Shown: positions 33,018 to 42,108 of the stretch, piece by piece | Layout: every line of letters begins with the position of its first letter | How positions within the stretch are numbered: the first letter of the stretch is position 1 | Assembly: GCF_014084045.1 (NCBI RefSeq) | Contig: NZ_CP043732.1 | Location: 2,294,001-2,358,000, forward strand | DNA: 64,000 nucleotides | Reading direction: 5' to 3' | DNA from: Microbacterium esteraromaticum | Lineage (GTDB): Bacteria; Actinomycetota; Actinomycetes; Actinomycetales; Microbacteriaceae | Notes under the pieces: model-generated | What the model was told of the DNA's origin: nothing | The model's database searches: none | The model's input: only the letters and a program-made list of their open reading frames with translations | Position numbers and translations under genes: made by a program

Positions 33018-33682
33018 TGGGCATCGTGGTGGAGCTGCCTGCCGGTGCGGTCACGGTGACGACGGCTTGGGCGGAGCCGGACGGACCCTCGCGCGGTGTC
33101 GTCGCGATCGCGCACGGTGCGGGCGCCGGCATGGATCACCCGTTCCTGATCGGTTTCGCCGATGCGCTGCGCGTCGAGGGCTTCACGACGATGCGGTTCA
33201 ACTTCCCCTACGTGGAGGCCGGAAGGCGGATGCCAGGACCAGCGGCGCATGCGATGCTCACCTGGCGCGCCGTGGTGTCGTCCATACGCGAAGAGCGTCC
33301 CGACGCGTCGGTGTGGGCGTGCGGGAAATCGTACGGCGGACGGATGGCGTCGATGGCAGCGGCAGAGGGGCTGGAGGTCGACGGGCTCGTCTATCTCGGC
33401 TACCCGCTGCATCAGCCGGGCAAGCCCGAGAAGCCGCGCATCGAGCATCTGCCTGCCGTTCGTCCGCCACAGCTGTTCGTCGAGGGCACGAACGACCCGT
33501 TCGTGCAGCCGCTGTCGCAGCTCGAGGAAGCGATGGCCTCGTGTCAGGACGCCCGGATCGCCTGGATCGACGGGGGTGGTCACTCGTTCGAGGTGAAGGG
33601 CCGCAAGAGGCCGGCTGAGGTGGTCGGTGCGGGGCTTGCGCCGCTGGTCGCGGAGTTCATCGCGGATGTCGGCCGCGACTGA
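33017..33682 (+). CDS. Alpha/beta hydrolase of the KANL3/Tex30 type
   Basis: This 221-residue hydrolase-fold protein has an oxyanion-type block IAHGAGAGMDHPFLIGFADA and the nucleophile elbow ACGKSYGGRM (G-x-S-x-G). LFVEGTNDPFVQP holds the acid residue and DGGGHSFEV the histidine. Typical of the COG3571 group of small predicted esterases. Start ATG follows gaggag. Substrate unknown. Confidence 0.85.
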   Translation: MGIVVELPAGAVTVTTAWAEPDGPSRGVVAIAHGAGAGMDHPFLIGFADALRVEGFTTMRFNFPYVEAGRRMPGPAAHAMLTWRAVVSSIREERPDASVWACGKSYGGRMASMAAAEGLEVDGLVYLGYPLHQPGKPEKPRIEHLPAVRPPQLFVEGTNDPFVQPLSQLEEAMASCQDARIAWIDGGGHSFEVKGRKRPAEVVGAGLAPLVAEFIADVGRD

Positions 33683-33692
33683 CGGTGATGCG

Positions 33693-34871
33693 ATGAGCGT
33701 CGGGCTCCATCACGTCGAGGTATGGCTTGCCGGCGATGCCGCCGCGGGCGGATGGCCATGGCTGCTCGAGCGTCTCGGCTTCGTGCGCGTGCAGAGCTGG
33801 GCGGATGGCGAGTCCTGGTCGGCGGGCGGAGCGTATCTCACGCTGACCCGATCGCCGACTCTGTCGGCGGATCGTCACGATCGGCGCCGCCCAGGGGTGA
33901 ACCATCTGGCATTTCATGGTGGATCGCGGGGCGAGGTCGACGCACTGATGGAGGTGGCGCCGCAGCACGGATGGTCTCCGCTGTACGCGGATCGCTACCC
34001 GCATGCCGGCGGCGAGGCTCACTACGCCGGCTGGCTGGAGAATTCGGCGGGGTTCAAGGTCGAGGTCGTTGCGCGTGCGAACAGCGCAGCAGGGGGCGCG
34101 GCGGACGCCGTCGCTGATAGTGCCTCCGCAGGTTCGCGGATGCTCGATGAGACGTGGCTGTCGATGGCGGCAGCTGGGCTGTCGTCCGTCTCGTCGGATG
34201 CCCGAGAAGCGGCGCTCGACGCGCTGTGCGAGGCGGTCGCCTCGGGGCGGCTCGACGATCGTCTGGTCGCACTGATAGAGCGGCGGCTGCTCGCTCTCGA
34301 GGTCGGACTCGGCGAGGACACCGGTGATTCGGTCTTCGGGCGGTCGTTCTCGGCCCTGGTGCTGGGCGCGTGTGTCGCCCGTACGAATGTCCTGGGCCTG
34401 CGTGACGGCATCGATCGCTGGTGTGCGGCTTTCGTGCGCTGGTTCGTCGCCGAGCGAGACGTGCGAGGCTACGTCGAGGGGCGGGGCTGGGCGCATGCGA
34501 TTGCGCATGGAGCGGATGCGTGGGGCGAATTCGCGCGATTCGGATGGCGCGACGCGGGGATACGGGAGCTGCTGCGTGACGCCGTGATCGAGCGTGCGAT
34601 GGCGGCGACAGGTCCGTGGACAGCCGGTGAGGCCGACCGCATCGCTCTCGCGATCTCGTCCGTGCCGGGAGCTGCGGCCGGGATCGCGGAGCGGTTGAAC
34701 TCGGCGGTCGCCGGCGCACAACGAGGCGCAGCCGACCCGTATGCGCAGACGTTCAACGCAGAGCAGCTGCTGCGTGCGCTGCTGCTGCAGGCGGAACCGG
34801 GATCGCCCGTGGATACGGCCATCAGGCGCGGCGTGCAGGAGCGGTACCCCCACCTTCAGGGCGGGAGCTGA
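33693..34871 (+). CDS. Fusion of a VOC (glyoxalase-fold) domain and DUF2785
   Basis: The protein has 392 residues. Residues about 1-128 are a VOC domain (GLHHVEVWLAGDAAAGGWPW, then RPGVNHLAFHGGSRGEVDAL and AHYAGWLENSAGFKVEVVA) with metal-type H and E residues. Residues about 150-385 match DUF2785 (GEDTGDSVFGRSFSALVLG, then FVAERDVRGYVEGRGWAHAI and AHGADAWGEFARF). The two domains are usually separate proteins, so the join is unusual. ATG at 33693 is the only sensible start. It is ten bases downstream of the hydrolase gene. Confidence 0.85.
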   Translation: MSVGLHHVEVWLAGDAAAGGWPWLLERLGFVRVQSWADGESWSAGGAYLTLTRSPTLSADRHDRRRPGVNHLAFHGGSRGEVDALMEVAPQHGWSPLYADRYPHAGGEAHYAGWLENSAGFKVEVVARANSAAGGAADAVADSASAGSRMLDETWLSMAAAGLSSVSSDAREAALDALCEAVASGRLDDRLVALIERRLLALEVGLGEDTGDSVFGRSFSALVLGACVARTNVLGLRDGIDRWCAAFVRWFVAERDVRGYVEGRGWAHAIAHGADAWGEFARFGWRDAGIRELLRDAVIERAMAATGPWTAGEADRIALAISSVPGAAAGIAERLNSAVAGAQRGAADPYAQTFNAEQLLRALLLQAEPGSPVDTAIRRGVQERYPHLQGGS

Positions 34872-34929
34872 CGGCACTCGCCAGACGGGATGTCTGCTGA
34901 CGGACGAGAGGCCGTGCTCGATGGTCGGG

Positions 34930-35793
34930 CTACGGGCTCGCAGACGTGCCGGGTGCTGCGCCGCGCGCGGACGGCCGATGCAGCGCCTCGACCAGCGAGT
35001 GCGCAACCGCGAGAATCACCTGCTGAGCGCCGCGGCCGGAGTACCCCTGCGTGCAGATCGCGAGCACGCGGAACTCGTCGCTGCCTGGCGTGCCGATGAA
35101 TGCGACGTCATGCCTGATCTCGTCGTCCCATCCGCTCTTCGAGCCCCAGGCGAGGCCCGCGGGGAGCACTTCGGCGATGATCGGCACGCGCTGAGCGCGC
35201 AGCAGCCCCACCATGAGATCGCGAGAGGCCTGTGTGAGTGCCTCGCCGCTCGTCACGGCGAGCATGAGCTGTGCGAGGTCGAGCGCCGAGGCTGCATGCG
35301 TGAAGCCCGCGCGCTTCGCCGCGGCGTCGCAGATGAGGCGGGTGACGCGCACGCCCGGCACGCCGAGCCGCGCGCACGCCTCGCGCACGGCGTCGAGCCC
35401 GCGCACGCCGACCGGAGCCTCGCTGCCCCCGGAGGAGGCGCCGAGGGCCTCGATGATCAGATTGGTCGCCTCGTTCGATGAGACAGTGAGCATCCGCTCG
35501 AGGCACCAGCTGAGGCTGACCGGTGTGCCGTCGGCGGGCATCCCCGGGTCGAGCTCGTCGGGCTCGAGCTCGAAGTCGATGTGCGCCGCACCCGGAATCC
35601 TGCTGGCGAATCGTCGCGAGCTCGGCACCGCACGCTCAAGGCTCATCGTGCCGCCTTCGACCGCGAACAGGAGCGCCGCTGCCACTGCGAGCTTGATCGT
35701 GCTCGCCGCGTAGAACTCTCGCCGCTCGTCGTACGCGCCGCACGTCTCGCCGGCGCCGTTCAGCAACGCGTAGGAGACGTGCGGTTCGGTCAT
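34930..35793 (-). CDS. SxxK serine hydrolase (class A beta-lactamase fold), no signal peptide
   Basis: This 287-residue protein has the three active-site motifs of the penicillin-recognising fold: SxxK in FYAASTIKLAVAAALL, SxN-type in MLTVSSNEATNLIIEA, and KSG in WGSKSGWDDEIRHDVAFIG. The N-terminus (MTEPHVSYALLNGAGE) has no signal sequence, so it should be cytoplasmic, unlike true beta-lactamases. It is the third gene of a minus-strand operon with an M20 peptidase and a paralogous hydrolase. A peptidase or esterase acting on imported D-peptides is more likely than antibiotic resistance. Confidence 0.85.
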   Translation of the reverse strand: MTEPHVSYALLNGAGETCGAYDERREFYAASTIKLAVAAALLFAVEGGTMSLERAVPSSRRFASRIPGAAHIDFELEPDELDPGMPADGTPVSLSWCLERMLTVSSNEATNLIIEALGASSGGSEAPVGVRGLDAVREACARLGVPGVRVTRLICDAAAKRAGFTHAASALDLAQLMLAVTSGEALTQASRDLMVGLLRAQRVPIIAEVLPAGLAWGSKSGWDDEIRHDVAFIGTPGSDEFRVLAICTQGYSGRGAQQVILAVAHSLVEALHRPSARGAAPGTSASP

Positions 35794-35803
35794 CCCTCGA
35801 CTC

Positions 35804-36664
35804 TCAGCGTGCTGCGATCGCGGTGTCGTTGAGCAGAGCCGAAGCGAGCGCCTGAATCGCAGCCGCTCCCTGTTCGTAGGTGTACGCGCGCGTGCAGATA
35901 CCGAGGCAGTACATCGTGCCGTTCAGTTCGACGAAGGCGAAGTCGTGGGCGATGCCGTCGATTCCGCCGCCCTTGCTCCCGGTGTCGACGACTCCGCCGG
36001 TCTTTGCCGCGATGTCGGTGGCGACCGCGCTGATCCTCGGGTTCTCGCGTCGCCGCAGCAGCTCCTTGGCGTACTCGGTCCACTCGGGGTCGAGCAGGTC
36101 TCCGCGAACGAGCGACGCCATGAGGCGGGCGAGTCCGAGGGCGGAGGCCCGGTTCGTGACCCCTGCCTCGAGGCCTGCGGCGTCTGAATACGGGCGATCC
36201 ATGCCGGTGTCCGGCACCCCCGCGTCGAGGAAGACCTGAGCGACCTTCTCCGCGCCGAGTTCTTCGAACAGGATGTTGGTGGCGCAGTTCGCGCTCACCG
36301 TGACCATGCGCTCGATCACGCGGGCGCGTGTGACGATGTCGCCGGGCACGCCGAGACCCTCGTCGGTCTCCTCTGCCCGCATGACGAAGCGCCCCGCCTC
36401 GGGAAGGATGCTGGCGAATTCGTGGGTGACCTCCTTCTCCTCGTCCAGCCTCCACGCGCCGCTCTGCAGCTCGCGCAGCGCGGCGACCATGACGCCGACT
36501 TTGACGGTCGATGCCGAATAGTAGGGGCGTTCGGCGTCGTACTGACGAAGGATCGTGCCGTCACGATCGACCAGGGCGTACGAGACCATCGGGATTCCAT
36601 CGGAGTAGGGGGTGACGAGGCCCCCGGTCTCCTCGTTCAGTCCGGTGTCGGGGAGTTCCGTCAT
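35804..36664 (-). CDS. SxxK serine hydrolase, paralogue of the next gene, no signal peptide
   Basis: This 286-residue protein has motifs YYSASTVKVGVMVAALREL (SxxK), MVTVSANCATNILFEELGA (SxN) and AAKTGGVVDTGSKGGGIDG (KTG). It is clearly related to the gene at 34930-35793 and separated from it by ten bases, so the pair probably arose by tandem duplication. There is no signal peptide. The ATG at 36664 follows ggaagg. It lies 37 bases after the M20 peptidase gene, in the same operon. Confidence 0.87.
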   Translation of the reverse strand: MTELPDTGLNEETGGLVTPYSDGIPMVSYALVDRDGTILRQYDAERPYYSASTVKVGVMVAALRELQSGAWRLDEEKEVTHEFASILPEAGRFVMRAEETDEGLGVPGDIVTRARVIERMVTVSANCATNILFEELGAEKVAQVFLDAGVPDTGMDRPYSDAAGLEAGVTNRASALGLARLMASLVRGDLLDPEWTEYAKELLRRRENPRISAVATDIAAKTGGVVDTGSKGGGIDGIAHDFAFVELNGTMYCLGICTRAYTYEQGAAAIQALASALLNDTAIAAR

Positions 36665-36701
36665 GAGCGTGCCTTCCGTGAGTGGGTTCGTGTGGGAGGA
36701 G

Positions 36702-38060
36702 TCAGAGGTTGAGGAGGAAATCGCTGAGGATCCGCTGCCCGCCATTCACCGAGGCGACGGGAACGCGCTCGTCGATGCCGTGCAGCCCCGCGAGCCGACG
36801 GCCCTCGGGATCGGCGGTGAGCGGCACGAATCCGAAGCACTCGATGCCCAGCTTTCTGAACGACTTGGAATCAGTGCCGCCGCCCATGCAGTACGGTACG
36901 ACGACGCCGTCGGGGTCATGCCGCAGCACGGCTTCGCGCATCGCTGCGAACCACGGTGATCCGGAGGAGAAGTCGGTCGGCTCGCCCGGGTCCGTGATCG
37001 TGAACGCGACGTCGGGGCCGATGAGCTCGGCAAGTGCGGCTCGCGTCGATTCGAAGGAGCCGGGAACGCATCGGACGTCGACTTCGGCCTCGGCGACGCC
37101 CGGAACGACGTTGACCTTGTAGCCCGCGCGCAGCACGGTGGTCGTCGACGAGCAGCGGCTGGTGACACGCGCCACCTCGCCGGCCTCGCCCATCCGGTCG
37201 ATGGCTTCGGTCACCCCGGCCTCGCTGCCGAGATCGACCTGGTAGCCGAGCGCCGCGTTCGTGCTGGTGATGTACTCGCGAACCGTGTCGCCGAGCTCGA
37301 GCGGCCACTGGTGGGTGTTGATCCGGTTGGTCGCCGCGAGCAGCTTGGTGACGGCGCTGTCGGGGCAGGGGCGGGACCCGTGACCCGAGGTCCCCTCAGC
37401 GCGAAGGTGTGCGTGCAGCGTGCCGCGCTCGGCCACGGCGATGGGGTAGAGCATCACGGTGCCGCCGTCGGCAGCGGTCAGCGGGGTGGCGTGCCCGCCT
37501 GATTCGCCGATCGAGGCGCCGATCCCGGCGAACAGCTCAGGGTGCGTCTCGACCAGCCAGCCCGCGCCCCAGTCACCGCGAGCCTCTTCGTCTGCGACGA
37601 ATGCGAAGACGATGTCGCGCTGCGGCGAGATGCCGAGGCTCGCCCACTCGAGCAGGGTCGCCACCATCATCGCGACCATGTCCTTCATGTCCACCGCTCC
37701 GCGCCCGTAGATGTATCCGTCGCTGATCCTGCCCTCGAAGGGAGGCACCGACCACTGCTCCGGCTCCGCCGGAACGACATCGAGATGGCCGTGCACCACC
37801 ATGCCGGGAAGCGAGCGATCCGTGCCCGGCACGCGGATCACGGTGGAGGCCCGATGCGGTTCGCGCGCGTAGAGCTCGGGGGAGTACCCGGCGTCGCGAA
37901 GCAACCGGGCGATCTCCTCGGCGAGCGGTGTCTCGCCCGTGCTCTCTCCTGATCCGAAGTTCGACGTGTCGAACTGAATGAAATGGGCGCACAACTCCGC
38001 TGGCGTCATCGCCTGAGGCACTCGCGAACCGTCCTCTCTGAGGCTCGAACCGGTGAACAC
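36702..38060 (-). CDS. M20-family metallopeptidase
   Basis: This protein of up to 452 residues has zinc-site motifs MVVHGHLDVVPAEPEQW, IYGRGAVDMKDMVAMM and FAFVADEEARGDWGAG. A typical dimerisation domain follows, then the C-terminal GGGTDSKSFRKLGIECFGF. M20 enzymes remove amino acids or acyl groups from N-acyl amino acids and dipeptides. The GTG at 38060 has a short ggaag site. An ATG at 38009 (MTPAELCAHF) fits the family N-terminus better and is equally likely. First gene of the operon with two SxxK hydrolases; TAGGCT (complement of 38093-38098) is its likely -10. Confidence 0.9.
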   Translation of the reverse strand: MFTGSSLREDGSRVPQAMTPAELCAHFIQFDTSNFGSGESTGETPLAEEIARLLRDAGYSPELYAREPHRASTVIRVPGTDRSLPGMVVHGHLDVVPAEPEQWSVPPFEGRISDGYIYGRGAVDMKDMVAMMVATLLEWASLGISPQRDIVFAFVADEEARGDWGAGWLVETHPELFAGIGASIGESGGHATPLTAADGGTVMLYPIAVAERGTLHAHLRAEGTSGHGSRPCPDSAVTKLLAATNRINTHQWPLELGDTVREYITSTNAALGYQVDLGSEAGVTEAIDRMGEAGEVARVTSRCSSTTTVLRAGYKVNVVPGVAEAEVDVRCVPGSFESTRAALAELIGPDVAFTITDPGEPTDFSSGSPWFAAMREAVLRHDPDGVVVPYCMGGGTDSKSFRKLGIECFGFVPLTADPEGRRLAGLHGIDERVPVASVNGGQRILSDFLLNL

Positions 38061-38155
38061 CGCTTCCGATGGGTGGGAGCAGCTCCTCTCAGAGCCTAGC
38101 TATATCCGTACCGTATGTCATCAGGTGTATGCCAGAGTTTTGATGTTTTTTCGCC

Positions 38156-38184
38156 TTGTGTGCCTTTCTTACGATTCGTAAACT
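38156..38184 (+). promoter_or_regulatory. Promoter of LD-carboxypeptidase gene
   Basis: TTGTGT (38156-38161), a 17-base spacer and TAAACT (38179-38184), ending six bases before the ATG at 38191. The region 38099-38165 is markedly AT-rich for this genome. Confidence 0.75.
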
Positions 38185-38190
38185 TGCTTC

Positions 38191-39129
38191 ATGAATGAGA
38201 TGAGGGATCGCTCGACCGCGCTCGCACCGCTCGGCGAGGGCGCTCGTTGCGCGTTGATCAGCCCTTCCGGGCCACCCGTCCCTGGTGCGGTCGACGAGGG
38301 GGAGGCGCTGCTGCGATCCTGGGGGCTCGAGCCGGTGCTCGGCGCGCACGCGCTCGATCGCCACGAACGCGCCTCGGGTTACCTCGCGGGAAGCGATGCC
38401 GACCGGGCGGCCGACCTCAGTCGGGCCTGGACGGACCCGTCCATCGAGGGCATCTTCTGCCTGCGCGGGGGCTACGGGGCCATTCGCCTGCTCGATCACC
38501 TCGACACCGAGGCGCTCGCCGCAGCGACGCCGAAGCCGCTCTACGGCTCGTCCGATATCACCGCACTGCACGAGTTCTGGCAGCAGCGGCTCGGGGTCCC
38601 CACCTGGTTCACGCCGATGATCGCCACGAGAGACCTGCTCGACTCGCCCGGCAACGTCACCGCGCTGCACGCAGCGGTGATGGGGGAGCGGCGCTGGGAG
38701 CTGGCCAGTGACGATGAGACGGCGACCCTCGTGTCAGGAGAAGCGAGGGGCGAGGTGACCGGCGGCAATCTGAGTCTGCTCGCGATGAGCACCGGATCGC
38801 ACCCCTCGGTCGTCGGCCGCGCCGAGGGGCGCATCGTGCTGCTCGAAGAGATCCACGAGTCACCGTATCGACTCGACGGCCTCATGCAGATCCTGCTCCG
38901 CTCGGGGTACTTCGACGGTGCCGTCGGCGTCGGTCTCGGCACGTGGGTGGATTGCGGCCCGCTCGACGAGATCCGCGCCCTCATGACCGAGCTGCTGACC
39001 CCGCTGGGAATCCCTGTCGTCTGGGGTCTGCGATTCGGTCATGGTCCCGACGTGTCCTCGTTCCCGATCGGGCGCGGAGTGACCGCGACGCTCACTGCGG
39101 ACGAGCAGCCGGCGCTCGCGTTCGACTGA
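38191..39129 (+). CDS. S66 family LD-carboxypeptidase (LdcA/MccF-like)
   Basis: This 312-residue serine peptidase cuts the L,D bond before the terminal D-alanine of tetrapeptide stems. A MccF-like enzyme of the same fold instead cleaves microcin-type peptide antibiotics. Nucleophile motif PLYGSSDITALHEFW (Ser in GSSD), with RGGYGAIRLLDHLD before it. The E and H residues are in LLEEIHESPYRLDGLM and LRFGHGPDVSS. No signal peptide, as expected for a cytoplasmic recycling enzyme. Leaderless ATG. Confidence 0.9.
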   Translation: MNEMRDRSTALAPLGEGARCALISPSGPPVPGAVDEGEALLRSWGLEPVLGAHALDRHERASGYLAGSDADRAADLSRAWTDPSIEGIFCLRGGYGAIRLLDHLDTEALAAATPKPLYGSSDITALHEFWQQRLGVPTWFTPMIATRDLLDSPGNVTALHAAVMGERRWELASDDETATLVSGEARGEVTGGNLSLLAMSTGSHPSVVGRAEGRIVLLEEIHESPYRLDGLMQILLRSGYFDGAVGVGLGTWVDCGPLDEIRALMTELLTPLGIPVVWGLRFGHGPDVSSFPIGRGVTATLTADEQPALAFD

Positions 39130-39160
39130 GTGCGGCTTTCACCCGTCGTTTCGCGGCGGC

Positions 39161-40432
39161 CTACGGGTCGAGCCGCACCGACTCGTCGAGATCGAGCAGC
39201 GCGTCTCCCAGCAGGTGCAAGCGCACCGTGAAGTCGTCGACCGCAGTGCGGGCAGGGTCTTCGGGCGGCATCCGATCGCCCATCGCGAAGACACCGAAGA
39301 CGAGCTCTGCGCCGCCGACGGTGCGCACGACTCCCGCGAGCGAATGCACCGAACCGATATAGCCGGTCTTCGCGCGCAGCGCGTCGCCGATGATCGTGTT
39401 CTCGCCGACGAACCGTTTCACGTACATCGTGCCGTTCGGGCCGGTGCGGGTCAGCCGGTCGTCGAGCAGCCCGAGCGCTCCCTCGCGCAATCGTGCCCGC
39501 CGCAGCAGATCGACCACGGTGCGCGCCGGCACGCGGATCCCCGCGCTCATGCCCGAGCCGTCGAGCAGTTCGACGCCGTCGATCGGCACGCCGTACTCGG
39601 CGAGCACACCTCGCAACTTCTCGCCGACCTCATCGAAGCCCGGGCCCGAGCCGAGGGCGATCGCCGAGAGCTTCGCGAGCGCCTCGGCGAGCGCGTTGTC
39701 CGAGGTCTTCAGGCACTCGCGCACCAGCGCCTCGACAGGCCGCGATTCGACAGAGGCGAGCACCTCGGCTCCGACAGGAGCGGTGCCCCGCGCGAGCTCG
39801 GGGGATCCGCCGAGAAACGCCGCGAAGGCCTCGCCGGCCCTGCCGGTGGGATCGGCGCCCCGGGCGCCCTCGTCGGATGCGGGATCGTCGCGGTCGCCGT
39901 CGGTCTGCAGCGATGAGATCAGCGGAACGTCGCCGTTCGGGTCGCGATCCTCTTGTTCCCACTGATCATCCCGCCACTCGCCACCCGCGAACAGCGAGTC
40001 GTCGAGGACGATGCGCACAGGCGGAGTGCCGCCGAGCGCTTCGAGAGTGCGGCGGGCGAGCTCGTCGAGGCGCGGGGGATCGGTGTAGTAGGTGGCGCCG
40101 TCGCCGGGAACGCGACTGAGCGTGACATCGCCGCCCCCGACGAGCACGACCTCGCCCGGCACGGCTCCGCGCACGACCCGTGTGGCGATCCGATGGTCTG
40201 GTCCGAGCACGTGCAGTGCGGCGGCGCAGGTGATCGTCTTCATGACGCTCGCGGTCTCCGCGGGCAGATCCGCGGCCCGCTCCAGCAGGGGCCGACCGCT
40301 CTCCGCCTCGACCACCAGGATGCGGGCCGCTCCGAGGCGCGGATCCATGGCCTGCCTGCGCAGGTCGTCGAGCGCTCCGGTGCCCGTCGTGTCGTCGGCC
40401 CTGCGATCCTCGGTCATCGTCTCTGAGCTCAT
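39161..40432 (-). CDS. S13-family D-Ala-D-Ala carboxypeptidase (PBP4/DacB-like), no signal peptide
   Basis: This 423-residue protein has the PBP4 motifs ASVMKTITCAAALHVLGP (SxxK), CLKTSDNALAEALAKLSA (SxN, SDN) and LRAKTGYIGSVHSLAGVVRT (KTG), plus the S13-type VLVGGGDVTLSRVPGDGATY. PBP4 proteins are normally exported, but here the N-terminus (MSSETMTEDRRADDTTGTGA) is polar with no signal peptide. That implies cytoplasmic digestion of D-Ala-ending peptides. It overlaps the ABC ATPase gene by ATGA and is the last gene of the importer operon. Confidence 0.88.
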   Translation of the reverse strand: MSSETMTEDRRADDTTGTGALDDLRRQAMDPRLGAARILVVEAESGRPLLERAADLPAETASVMKTITCAAALHVLGPDHRIATRVVRGAVPGEVVLVGGGDVTLSRVPGDGATYYTDPPRLDELARRTLEALGGTPPVRIVLDDSLFAGGEWRDDQWEQEDRDPNGDVPLISSLQTDGDRDDPASDEGARGADPTGRAGEAFAAFLGGSPELARGTAPVGAEVLASVESRPVEALVRECLKTSDNALAEALAKLSAIALGSGPGFDEVGEKLRGVLAEYGVPIDGVELLDGSGMSAGIRVPARTVVDLLRRARLREGALGLLDDRLTRTGPNGTMYVKRFVGENTIIGDALRAKTGYIGSVHSLAGVVRTVGGAELVFGVFAMGDRMPPEDPARTAVDDFTVRLHLLGDALLDLDESVRLDP

Positions 40433-42108
40433 GCGCTGGCCCCTTTCGCTATCGGGTCACCAATGGTGGGCACGGCGTCGAGAAGCTGCCTGGTGTAGTC
40501 GTGCTGCGGTCGGAGCAGCACCTCTTCGGCCGCTCCGCTCTCGACGATCCGGCCGCGGTGCATCACCAGGACCCGGTCGGCGATGTTCCATGCCACGCCG
40601 AGGTCGTGCGTGATGACCAGGCAGCCGAGGGCGAGATCTCCCTTGAGGCGCAGCAGCAGCGCGAGGATCTCTCCGCGCACTGAGGCGTCGAGCGAGGCGA
40701 CCGGCTCGTCGGCGATCAGGTACTCCGGCTCGAGCGCGAGCGCACCGGCGATGACGACGCGCTGCCGCTGACCGCCCGAGAGCTCGCTCGGCAGCTTCGA
40801 GAGGAATCGCTCCGGCGGGGTGAGTTCGGCAGCGATCAGGGCCTGGCGCACCCGCTCTCGCTCGTCGCCCTCGAGGCGCTGCACGCGAATGCCCTCGGCG
40901 ATGATCTCGTAGACGGTGTGCTTCGGGTTCAGGGCCGACATCGGATCCTGCAGCACGAACTGCACCGCGCCTCGGTACGCCCGCAGCTCCCGGGTCTTGC
41001 GACCGAGCGGCTCGCCGCGGTAGCGCACGCTGCCGCCGGTAGGGGCCTGCAGCCCGAGCACCGTGCGCACGAGGGTGGTCTTGCCTGAGCCCGACTGCCC
41101 GACGAGCACCGTGATCTCGCCCGTCTTGCAGCTGAGGTCGACGCCATCGACGGCGCGCACATCGCCGATTCGCGTGTGGAACTGCACCTCGAGTCCGTCT
41201 GCGCTGAGGATCTCCTCGCCGACGTTCGTGGGCACCACGCGGATCGCCGCCGTCTCACCCGGCTCGCTCTGCTTGCGGCTGGTCGGGTTGAGCCGGCTCT
41301 TCGCGTCTCCGATCACCGGCACCGCGTCGGTGAGCGCCCGGGTGTGCGGGTGCTTCGGGTTGGTGAGAATCTCGCGCGACGGGCCGCTCTCGACGATCTC
41401 GCCGTGGTACATGACGGCGATCTCGTCGCAGGTCTTCGCGAGCACCGAAAGGTCGTGCGTGATCATGAGCAGCGAGAGGCCGCGCTCCTCGACAAGACGA
41501 GTCAGCAGATTCAGCACGCGCTCCTGCACGATGACGTCGAGCGCGGTGGTCGGCTCATCGGCGATGATCACCTCCGGGTCGCAGGCGAGCGCCATCGCGA
41601 TCATGATGCGCTGCTTCTGCCCCCCGGAGAGCTCGTGCGGGTAGGCGTCGATCGAGTGCGAGGGCAGGTCGACCTGTTCGAGCAGGGCCTCGACCTCGGT
41701 GCGATACGCATCGCGGCCGGGCCTGCCGCCTTTCGGATCGTGGATGCGCATCGCCTCGGCGATCTGGCGGCCGACCCGCTGCACCGGGTTCAGCGAGTGC
41801 ATCGCGCCCTGGAAGACGATCGATGCCTCCTTCCAGCGCACGGCCCGCACCTTGCCCCAGCTCAGCTCGTTGACCTTCTGATCGCCGAGCAGGATATCGC
41901 CGGTGACGGTGGCGCTGTCGGGGAGCAGGCGGAGCGCCGACATGATGAGCGTGGACTTGCCCGAGCCGGATTCGCCGGCGATGCCGAGGGTGCCACGTCG
42001 GGGGAGCGTCAAGCTCACGTGCTTGACGGCTTCGAAGTCGATCGGCGCTCCCGCCTCGTCGCGGGTGCGGTACGAGATCGAGACGTCGTCGAATTGCAGT
42101 GCGTGCAT
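40429..42108 (-). CDS. Peptide ABC transporter, fused double ATPase (island importer)
   Basis: The protein has 559 residues with two ABC ATPase domains: Walker A GESGSGKST with LSGGQKQRI and VIIADEPTTALD, then Walker A GQSGSGKTT with LSGGQRQRV and YLIADEPVASLD. It energises the Dpp-type importer of the D-peptide island. It overlaps the permease stop by one base (TGATG) and the S13 peptidase start by four. Confidence 0.95.
   Translation of the reverse strand: MHALQFDDVSISYRTRDEAGAPIDFEAVKHVSLTLPRRGTLGIAGESGSGKSTLIMSALRLLPDSATVTGDILLGDQKVNELSWGKVRAVRWKEASIVFQGAMHSLNPVQRVGRQIAEAMRIHDPKGGRPGRDAYRTEVEALLEQVDLPSHSIDAYPHELSGGQKQRIMIAMALACDPEVIIADEPTTALDVIVQERVLNLLTRLVEERGLSLLMITHDLSVLAKTCDEIAVMYHGEIVESGPSREILTNPKHPHTRALTDAVPVIGDAKSRLNPTSRKQSEPGETAAIRVVPTNVGEEILSADGLEVQFHTRIGDVRAVDGVDLSCKTGEITVLVGQSGSGKTTLVRTVLGLQAPTGGSVRYRGEPLGRKTRELRAYRGAVQFVLQDPMSALNPKHTVYEIIAEGIRVQRLEGDERERVRQALIAAELTPPERFLSKLPSELSGGQRQRVVIAGALALEPEYLIADEPVASLDASVRGEILALLLRLKGDLALGCLVITHDLGVAWNIADRVLVMHRGRIVESGAAEEVLLRPQHDYTRQLLDAVPTIGDPIAKGASA

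Noticed and set aside
34930..35793. True class A beta-lactamase (antibiotic resistance gene)
   Set aside because: No signal peptide, KSG instead of KTG, no clear omega-loop glutamate motif, and a peptide-catabolism neighbourhood.
38191..39129. Microcin C immunity (MccF) or peptide-antibiotic defence role for the whole island
   Set aside because: Kept as an alternative for this enzyme, but the importer, dipeptidase and D to L conversion genes fit nutrition or recycling better, and no biosynthesis or toxin genes are present.
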